Below are positions 58,372 to 64,000 of a stretch of DNA of 64,000 nucleotides, piece after piece. This DNA is from Sulfurospirillum sp. 1612 (GTDB taxonomy: Bacteria; Campylobacterota; Campylobacteria; Campylobacterales; Sulfurospirillaceae): positions 1,922,001 through 1,986,000 of the forward strand of contig NZ_CP140614.1 of NCBI RefSeq assembly GCF_036556685.1, in the 5' to 3' direction. Under the pieces are notes generated by a model. That model ran no database searches. It saw only the letters and a program-made list of their open reading frames with translations, and was not told the DNA's origin. How positions within the stretch are numbered: position 1 is the stretch's first letter; every line of letters begins with the position of its first letter. A program made the translations under genes and the position numbers.

Positions 58372-59076
58372 ATGAAATTTAAACCACTCGCCACACTGAT
58401 CTCATTGGCGCCCCTGCTTTTTATAGGCTGTGGCGAGGACCAAAGTCTCAAGCTTGATGGTAAAACACTACTAACACAAAAGTGCAGCAGTTGTCATAAT
58501 CTTGATATGCCAGCACACTCAACAGAAGATGAAAAAGCACCACCTATGATGGCTGTTAGCTTTCATGTTTATGATTTTATCGATGCGGTTTCATTGCCAG
58601 ATCGACGCTCAAAAAGCATTGAATTTGTCGTAGACTTCGTAGAAAATCCCAGCGTTTCAAAATCATTTTGTGATAAAAAAAGTCTCGCATCTTATGGACT
58701 CATGCCCTCCCTTAAAGGCAAAGTCAGTACCGATGAAGTACGTGCGATTGCACGATATATGTTTTCACACTACACACAAAAAAATCTTCTTGCTATCATG
58801 AAGCGTAATCGTGAACTTAAAGCCATGCCACAAGGTAGGCGAATAGCCGCTCAAAGCGGTTGTTTGAGCTGTCATGCAATCAAAAAGAAAAAAGTCGGCC
58901 CATCTTTTCATGATATTGCGCTAAAAAAAGATGCAACGCAGATTGATCATTCGATTCGTGAGGGGAGCAAAGGAATGTGGGAAGAAAGTCGCAATATCCC
59001 CATGCCAGCATTTGGGAAAAAACTAAGCAATAGCGATATTAAAATAGTATCAGATTGGATTTTAGAACAAAAATAA
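58372..59076 (+). CDS. Di-haem cytochrome c lipoprotein
   Basis: 234 residues. A lipobox (LLFIGC, Cys 20) suggests a membrane-anchored periplasmic protein. Two haem c sites, CSSCH (38-42) and CLSCH (164-168), with possible Met ligands in GLMPSL and NIPMPAF. Two cytochrome c domains could pass electrons across the periplasm. It is the last gene of the DUF134 operon, 16 bases after the second NifX-like gene, and not a usual part of such clusters. Confidence 0.88.
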   Translation: MKFKPLATLISLAPLLFIGCGEDQSLKLDGKTLLTQKCSSCHNLDMPAHSTEDEKAPPMMAVSFHVYDFIDAVSLPDRRSKSIEFVVDFVENPSVSKSFCDKKSLASYGLMPSLKGKVSTDEVRAIARYMFSHYTQKNLLAIMKRNRELKAMPQGRRIAAQSGCLSCHAIKKKKVGPSFHDIALKKDATQIDHSIREGSKGMWEESRNIPMPAFGKKLSNSDIKIVSDWILEQK

Positions 59077-59105
59077 TCCACATGCAACCTGCGTTGCACG
59101 TGGAT
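59076..59105 (+). terminator. Terminator of the DUF134 operon
   Basis: ATCCAC-a-TGCAAC (59076-59088) and GTTGCA-c-GTGGAT (59093-59105) form a 12-bp stem with one mismatch and a CTGC loop, right after the cytochrome stop. Only GTTTC follows, so termination may be modest; the same hairpin can serve the convergent small gene ending at 59113. Confidence 0.65.
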
Positions 59106-59112
59106 GTTTCAT

Positions 59113-59232
59113 CTATTTTAGATTCTCTTCAAAATGGTTAATATTTAATGCAATGAATTTATAAGATACAAATATCAAAGCCGGCCAAACCAAAAGCCAT
59201 ATAATCTCAGCAGTGTAATTAATCTCTTCCAT
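59113..59232 (-). CDS. 39-residue single-TM protein after cydB (CydX analogue?)
   Basis: 39 residues: MEEINYTAEIIWLLVWPALIFVSYKFIALNINHFEENLK. One membrane segment (about residues 10-28), a short acidic start and a charged end. It lies 8 bases after cydB and has its own ribosome-binding site (GGAG before the ATG), the place where CydX/CbdX-type subunits of cytochrome bd oxidases sit. No sequence match to E. coli CydX is claimed; the role rests on size, topology and position. Confidence 0.7.
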   Translation of the reverse strand: MEEINYTAEIIWLLVWPALIFVSYKFIALNINHFEENLK

Positions 59233-59240
59233 GTTATCTC

Positions 59241-60365
59241 CTAATAATGATGAGAATCCGATTGGATTTCATCTGATGTAATTTGTTTTTGATCCATTTT
59301 TCGCCATACGATAATAATATATCCCAACACAAAAGGGACCAAAAGGGACACATAACTCATCGCTACCAAAGTGTATCGACTCGCCGCAGCGTTACGAATA
59401 TCCAGAGAACTTTGTAAATCGCTCAGCGAAGGATAAATCGCCGTATTATTAAATCCCAAAAGGCTAAACAGTGCCAATACTACTAAAACCGTACCAACCC
59501 CACTAAACCAAATACCTTGTTGGCTCTTTTTAAACAATGAGATAAAGAGTGCATAAATCACCAACAAAGCCCCTACGAGAAAAATTCCCAACAGTATCGG
59601 TGATGCTAAAAAGTTGAGTAAAAATTTGTATTTTACAACCACAAAAGCATTGCCATCATACGCCACACCACTGAGTGTGAGCAACAAAATACAAAAAAGT
59701 ATAAAAAATGCTAGGAAAAGAATCGCGTCATTTCGTAACACCCTTCTTGTATTATTGATGATACCCTCATGATTGATATTATTCAAAAAATAGAGACTCG
59801 CTTGAACGCGAGCTAAGAAAAAGACGACCAATCCTAAAATCACATTGAAAGGATTCAAAACAGCTTCCAAACCACGGCTTGAGAGTGTCCATGAGGAGAG
59901 ATTCATATCACTTAATATAAAATTTCCTCCTGTAAAAAGTGTCCCCACTGCGGCACCAATGAGGATAATCCCCAAACTTCCATTGATGAATAAAAAGATT
60001 TCAAAAGTTTTTTGTCCTAGAAAATTATCCGGTTTTTTACGATATTCATAAGAGACCGCTTGGATAATAAAACAGAATAAAATCGCCATCCAGACATAAT
60101 AAGCACCGCCAAAACTCGTCGCATAAAAGAGTGGAAATGCCGCAAATAAAGCACCTCCAAACATCACTAACGAGGTAAAAGTCAATTCCCATTTTCGACC
60201 TAATGAGGCAATAACAATATCCTTTTCATCTTCACTCTTTGCCACTTTATTCAGTAGTGTCTGACCCCCTTGTACAAAAGTCATGAACACAAACAAAGCA
60301 CCCAAAAGAGCGATGAGGAACCACCAATATTCTTGTAATGCTAGATATGATAATTTTTCAAACAT
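59241..60365 (-). CDS. cydB: Cytochrome bd ubiquinol oxidase subunit II
   Basis: 374 residues, about eight to nine membrane segments. LQEYWWFLIALLGALFVFMTFVQGGQTL at the N-terminus is the usual CydB start; the rest is hydrophobic with short loops. With CydA it forms the high-affinity quinol:O2 oxidase, which does not pump protons but tolerates NO and sulfide. It follows cydA without a gap (60366). Confidence 0.92.
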   Translation of the reverse strand: MFEKLSYLALQEYWWFLIALLGALFVFMTFVQGGQTLLNKVAKSEDEKDIVIASLGRKWELTFTSLVMFGGALFAAFPLFYATSFGGAYYVWMAILFCFIIQAVSYEYRKKPDNFLGQKTFEIFLFINGSLGIILIGAAVGTLFTGGNFILSDMNLSSWTLSSRGLEAVLNPFNVILGLVVFFLARVQASLYFLNNINHEGIINNTRRVLRNDAILFLAFFILFCILLLTLSGVAYDGNAFVVVKYKFLLNFLASPILLGIFLVGALLVIYALFISLFKKSQQGIWFSGVGTVLVVLALFSLLGFNNTAIYPSLSDLQSSLDIRNAAASRYTLVAMSYVSLLVPFVLGYIIIVWRKMDQKQITSDEIQSDSHHY

Positions 60366-61892
60366 TTATGCTCCTTTGAACCCGAGTTTGATTTGAGATA
60401 ACATGATTTTGATCTCTGCTATTAATAATCCCGTAAAAAGTACAGCAAAGAGCACCAAAGTCACAGCAACTGAATTACTAGTCAGATGCGAAGTGGCTAC
60501 TTGTGTTGGTAGCATCCCTTGTATCGCCCAAGGTTGTCGCCCTACTTCTGCGACGATCCAACCGACTTCACCGGCAAGATATCCCAAAGGAATACTCCAA
60601 AGGGCTAGTTTTTGAAACAATCTTTTATCCTCTATTTTTCCAATCATTGAATAATATAACATAAAGAAAAAGAGGATTAAGAACCAAGTACCAAGACCTA
60701 CCATGATATGGAAGCTATAAAACGTCAATCCAACCGGTGGGATGATATCTACTGGATTTTTCAAATAGCCATAGCCTAGATATTTTTCATACATTCTAAA
60801 GGTCTTCAATGAAGCTTGACTTTTCTCTGCATCATTTACTTTTTGGGCATTTTTATAATCTCGCAATGATTTCAACGCGATTTTACCTTTGGCAAGCATA
60901 TCACTTGCTGGTTCAATATTCATTTTTTTGTTTCCCAATACCAAGTCATCCATACCGGGAACAAAAGCATCGATATTTCTAAATCCTAAAAATGAGAGCG
61001 CATAAGGAATTTGCACGGACCAAACAAAATCATCTTTGTTATCACCGATTTCCTTACCTGAGGTCAATTGGCCAATCGCCACAATTCCTTGACGTTTAGA
61101 ACCATCATATAAACCCTCCATAGCTGCTAGTTTTGTAGGTTGTTTGAGCGCCACTTGATGCGCCGATTCATCTCCAGTTGAGATCAAGAAGATTGACGCT
61201 AAAAGACCAAAAGAGGCAGCCACAATAATGCTACGTTTTGCAAAAACCGTATCTCTTTTTTTCAACAAATACCAGCTACTAATCCCAATAACAAACAAAG
61301 ATCCCATCACATAACCACTAGAAACGGTATGGAGGAATTTTGAAACTGCAACAGGATTGAAAAGCACATCAAAAAAGCTTTCCATTTCAAATCGTGCGGT
61401 ATCGACATTAAATTTCATACCGGTTGGGTATTGCATCCAACCATTGGCGACTAAAATCCAAAGGGCTGACAGATTGGAACCAATCGCAACAAGCCACGTG
61501 GAAAGCAAATGGGCTTTTTTGGAAACTTTATTCCATCCGAAAAACATCACAGCAAAGAATGTTGATTCCATAAAAAACGCCATAATCCCTTCGATGGCAA
61601 GTGGTGCGCCGAAGATATCGCCAACGATCCATGAATAGTTGGACCAATTGGTACCAAATTCAAATTCCATGATGATTCCCGTAGCCAAACCAATCGCGAA
61701 ATTGATGCCAAAAAGTGTCATCCAAAATTTCGTAATTTTTTTCCACTCAGGATTGCCCGTCTTGACATAAATCGTCTCCATAAATGCAATGATAAAAGAG
61801 AGCCCCAATGTCAATGGTACAAAAAGCCAGTGATACATCGCAGTCAATGCAAATTGTGATCGAGAGAGATCAACTAAAAGCGAATTATCCAT
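60366..61892 (-). CDS. cydA: Cytochrome bd ubiquinol oxidase subunit I
   Basis: 508 residues. The N-terminal SRSQFALTAMYHWLFVPLTLGLSF carries one haem ligand His; the Q-loop region (GDESAHQVALKQPTKLAAMEGL), NGWMQYPTG, and GRQPWAIQGMLPT are conserved CydA features. Binds haems b558, b595 and d. A DUF4492 gene lies 9 bases upstream. The operon DUF4492-cydA-cydB-small TM protein appears complete. Confidence 0.95.
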   Translation of the reverse strand: MDNSLLVDLSRSQFALTAMYHWLFVPLTLGLSFIIAFMETIYVKTGNPEWKKITKFWMTLFGINFAIGLATGIIMEFEFGTNWSNYSWIVGDIFGAPLAIEGIMAFFMESTFFAVMFFGWNKVSKKAHLLSTWLVAIGSNLSALWILVANGWMQYPTGMKFNVDTARFEMESFFDVLFNPVAVSKFLHTVSSGYVMGSLFVIGISSWYLLKKRDTVFAKRSIIVAASFGLLASIFLISTGDESAHQVALKQPTKLAAMEGLYDGSKRQGIVAIGQLTSGKEIGDNKDDFVWSVQIPYALSFLGFRNIDAFVPGMDDLVLGNKKMNIEPASDMLAKGKIALKSLRDYKNAQKVNDAEKSQASLKTFRMYEKYLGYGYLKNPVDIIPPVGLTFYSFHIMVGLGTWFLILFFFMLYYSMIGKIEDKRLFQKLALWSIPLGYLAGEVGWIVAEVGRQPWAIQGMLPTQVATSHLTSNSVAVTLVLFAVLFTGLLIAEIKIMLSQIKLGFKGA

Positions 61893-61901
61893 ATTATTCC
61901 T

Positions 61902-62111
61902 TTATTGTGTTATATTTTCCATGACATAGTTAGCACGTTCGTGGTCATTGGAAAATTTTGTTTGAAGTATGTCAGGAAAAAAGAAGATTTTTAAAACGAT
62001 GAAAAAAATGAAAAATTTTATAGCCAAAATGGCCCATAATTTTTTGCCCACTTTCATATTTTGAAAACCTTCAACATAAAAGCGAAATACTTTTTTGCAT
62101 AACTCTTGCAT
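61902..62111 (-). CDS. DUF4492-family protein
   Basis: 69 residues with one membrane segment. FYVEGFQNMKVGKKLWAILAIKFFIFFIVLKIFFFPDIL is the DUF4492 pattern, a small protein found before cydAB in Bacteroidota and Campylobacterota. A role in cytochrome bd assembly or stability is inferred from that partnership. AGGAT lies before the ATG; a Fur-like box is immediately upstream. Confidence 0.88.
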   Translation of the reverse strand: MQELCKKVFRFYVEGFQNMKVGKKLWAILAIKFFIFFIVLKIFFFPDILQTKFSNDHERANYVMENITQ

Positions 62112-62124
62112 ACATAATCCTATA

Positions 62125-62139
62125 CGATAATAATTATCA
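62125..62139 (-). promoter_or_regulatory. Fur-like box upstream of DUF4492-cydAB
   Basis: CGATAATAATTATCA matches the 7-1-7 Fur consensus TGATAATNATTATCA at 14 of 15 positions. It lies 14 bases from the DUF4492 ATG and 226 bases from petA. PerR recognises a similar sequence (TTATAATNATTATAA), so either regulator is possible. The rest of the 254-base gap is AT-rich, with no other clear site. Confidence 0.65.
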
Positions 62140-62365
62140 ATTTCCTTAATAGAATTATAATACTTATCAGCTAAATATGTTCTTAATTTAACCTTATTTT
62201 ATTCTGAATTCGACACACTATTACCATTGCATATCCTATTTAATAGCGTATTTGATACATTTTATATTTTTATTTCTCTCAATTCTTAAAAATTGACTTA
62301 CATCATCTTGTTTTAAAAAATAATTAGATAGAATAATTAAAAACTATTGAAAGGAAAGGAAAGCA

Positions 62366-62875
62366 ATGGCAATAAAAAAAGAGAGAAGGGATTTTCTCGG
62401 CATGGCTCTTGGTGGTTTCACTGCTCTTGGCGGAATCGCGGCATTGGGCGCAGCTAAGAGAACTTGGGATCCCTTACCAAGTGTTATGGCCGCGGGATAT
62501 TCAACCATCGATCTCAGCGCAGCAAAACCCAATGTGTTGAATGTAGAAAAATGGAGGGGAAAACCAATATTTATCTTAAAAAAATCCCCCGATATGAAAA
62601 AAGATCCTAGAGAGGTTATCGTAGGAGACAATAGATATCTTATATGCATTGGTCTTTGTACGCATCTTGGTTGTATTCCCTCTTATTTTCCAAAAGAGCA
62701 CAAATTCAAATGTGCCTGTCACGGGGGCCAATTTGATGCAAGTGGTAGAGTTTTAAAATCTCCACCTCCAATACCACTCGTAATTCCACCTTTTAAAATT
62801 GAAGGTGAAAAGGTTGTGATTGGTGAAGCCGGCGAAGAATACAAAAAATTAAAAGCCGATGGCTTAACAGTATAA
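62366..62875 (+). CDS. petA: Ubiquinol-cytochrome c reductase Rieske iron-sulfur subunit
   Basis: 169 residues. A twin-arginine signal (KKERRDFLGMALGG) targets it through the Tat system (tatA is at 31719). The [2Fe-2S] ligands are CTHLGC and CACHGGQFD (CxH and CxxH). First subunit of the bc1 complex, which passes electrons from quinol to cytochrome c. petB follows after 10 bases. Confidence 0.95.
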   Translation: MAIKKERRDFLGMALGGFTALGGIAALGAAKRTWDPLPSVMAAGYSTIDLSAAKPNVLNVEKWRGKPIFILKKSPDMKKDPREVIVGDNRYLICIGLCTHLGCIPSYFPKEHKFKCACHGGQFDASGRVLKSPPPIPLVIPPFKIEGEKVVIGEAGEEYKKLKADGLTV

Positions 62876-62885
62876 GGGAGGATTG

Positions 62886-64000
62886 ATGGCACATTTTACA
62901 AAAGCAACAAGCGTTCATGATTGGCTAAATCAAAGACTTGCTATTGATTCAGTAAGAAAAGTTTTGGCAACAGAATATTGGATCCCAAAAAATATTAACT
63001 TTTTGTGGGCCATGGGGATGATTTTAGCAGTGACATTTGGGCTCCTGTTAATCTCTGGAATCTTTTTATTGATGTATTATAAACCCGATACAAAACTTGC
63101 CTTTGATAGCGTCAATTATACTATCATGAGCCAAGTTGGTTATGGATGGTTATGGCGACATATTCATGCCGTCGCTGCATCAGTTGTCTTTTTGATTATC
63201 TATATTCACATGTTCACCGGTATCTATTATGGAAGTTACAAAAAAGGCAGAGAGATGATTTGGATCTCGGGTATGCTTTTATTCGTCACTTTTTCAGGTG
63301 AAGCCTTTAGTGGGTACATGTTACCATGGGGTCAAATGAGTTATTGGGCGGGTATGGTTATTACCGATATTTTTAGCCTTGGTGCACTTCATCTTGATGG
63401 TTTGGTTGAGTGGATTCGAGGAAATTTTGTCCCAGGTGATGCTTTCTTAAATAGATTTTTTATGCTTCATGTTGTCTTGCTACCTTTAGCCGTTATGGCG
63501 TTGATAGTACTTCACTTTGCAACATTAAGAATACCTCATGTTAATAACCAAGACGGTGAAGAGATTGATTTCAAAGAGGAATCTCAAAAATACCTATCTG
63601 GTAATACAAAAAATTCAAAAGTGATTCGATTTCAATTTGACTTCTTAAGCAAAGATATTGTAGTACTCGGTTTCTTTTTAATTTTCTTCTTTTATCTTGT
63701 TTTTTATCACTTTGAATTTGCGATGGATCCGGTAAACTTTGATCCCGCAGATGGACTTAAAACGCCAACCCATATTTATCCTGAGTGGTACTTCTTGTGG
63801 ACGTATGAGATTCTTAGACCATTCCCTAAAAATCCGGGACTTTTGGCATTTGGCTTTGCGCAAGTCATTTTCATCTTCTTGCCATTTTTAGATAGAAGTC
63901 CAAATGTGGCTCCTGCTAATAAAAGAGGTGCTTTTAAAATTTGGTTCTGGTTATTACTACTCACGATGGTAACATTGACAATATTTGGTAAATTACCGCC
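62886..64000 (+). CDS. petB: Ubiquinol-cytochrome c reductase cytochrome b (3' end outside window)
   Basis: 371 codons are visible with no stop before the window edge. GGGAGG precedes the ATG by four bases. Haem-ligand helices (WRHIHAVAASVVFLIIYIHMF; HVVLLPLAVMALIVLHF), SGYMLPWGQMSYW (Qo site) and PEWYFLWTYEILR are diagnostic, and the single chain is long enough to be bc1-type rather than the split b6f form. Cytochrome c1 should lie beyond position 64000. Confidence 0.95.
   Translation, partial: MAHFTKATSVHDWLNQRLAIDSVRKVLATEYWIPKNINFLWAMGMILAVTFGLLLISGIFLLMYYKPDTKLAFDSVNYTIMSQVGYGWLWRHIHAVAASVVFLIIYIHMFTGIYYGSYKKGREMIWISGMLLFVTFSGEAFSGYMLPWGQMSYWAGMVITDIFSLGALHLDGLVEWIRGNFVPGDAFLNRFFMLHVVLLPLAVMALIVLHFATLRIPHVNNQDGEEIDFKEESQKYLSGNTKNSKVIRFQFDFLSKDIVVLGFFLIFFFYLVFYHFEFAMDPVNFDPADGLKTPTHIYPEWYFLWTYEILRPFPKNPGLLAFGFAQVIFIFLPFLDRSPNVAPANKRGAFKIWFWLLLLTMVTLTIFGKLP

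Overview
This window looks like chromosomal core plus some accessory DNA from a member of Campylobacterota (former Epsilonproteobacteria). The evidence is the lineage-specific small gene HP0268 and several gene orders that, from memory, match Campylobacter/Helicobacter relatives: gap-pgk-tpiA-fabI; rpsB-tsf-ABC ATPase-fliR-acidic protein-gmk-tatA-argS; HP0268-miaB-acyltransferase; kdsA-ribH-nusB-pyrF. The AT-rich sequence, a bc1 complex, cytochrome bd, many c-di-GMP proteins and a possible FNR/NO-type regulon suggest a free-living microaerobic or anaerobic lineage such as Sulfurimonas, Sulfuricurvum or Sulfurovum. The genus is an inference.

Layout. 1-7458 (minus): a tightly packed run TauE/SafE - DUF3108 - EamA - kdsA - ribH - nusB - pyrF - AsmA - YwbE - DbpA-type helicase (cut by the window edge). 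7553-10814: MscS channel, phosphoesterase, prfB. 10869-13993 (plus): panC-rimO-tilS. 13953-18796 (minus): PilM/N/O-like trio, then HP0268-miaB-acyltransferase-small membrane protein. 19053-20159: nusA. 20203-25052 (minus): gap-pgk-tpiA-fabI-lone OppB-like permease-entericidin-like lipoprotein. 25252-30108 (plus, mostly): ferritin-like protein, Panacea/SocA protein, Fur-box-controlled flavodoxin, PhyH dioxygenase, CopD-like protein and a NadD-RsfS fusion. 30121-39671 (minus): translation, export and flagellar genes with a PAS-GGDEF-EAL protein inserted. 39906-44847 (plus): a second GGDEF-EAL protein, a CheX-like protein, and a TPP riboswitch with thiC. 44875-51858 (minus): FlhB-C-like protein, cupin, YfiH, ribE, then a four-gene cluster (TusA/DUF2249-like, haem-copper-oxidase-I-like, MIP18, FmdE) behind a textbook class II FNR/CRP-type promoter, then a cysteine hydrolase and M3 peptidase. 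51982-54246: PsiE and mnmG.

The most interesting accessory region is 54413-59076. A peroxiredoxin-like gene has a dyad inside its promoter. Next comes an operon that starts from a promoter embedded in a perfect 16-bp-arm inverted repeat: DUF134 HTH regulator, 48-residue four-cysteine protein, Gly-Gln repeat peptide, two MinD-type ATPases each carrying an inserted two-cluster ferredoxin, two NifX/ORP-like proteins, and a di-haem cytochrome c lipoprotein. It resembles the Orange Protein (ORP) type metallocluster modules of anaerobes, but with its own regulator and an added periplasmic electron-transfer component.

59113-64000 is respiratory: cydAB preceded by DUF4492 and followed by a 39-residue single-TM protein (a CydX analogue?), a Fur-like box, then petA and the start of petB. 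No tRNA, rRNA, insertion sequence, prophage or CRISPR array was recognised.
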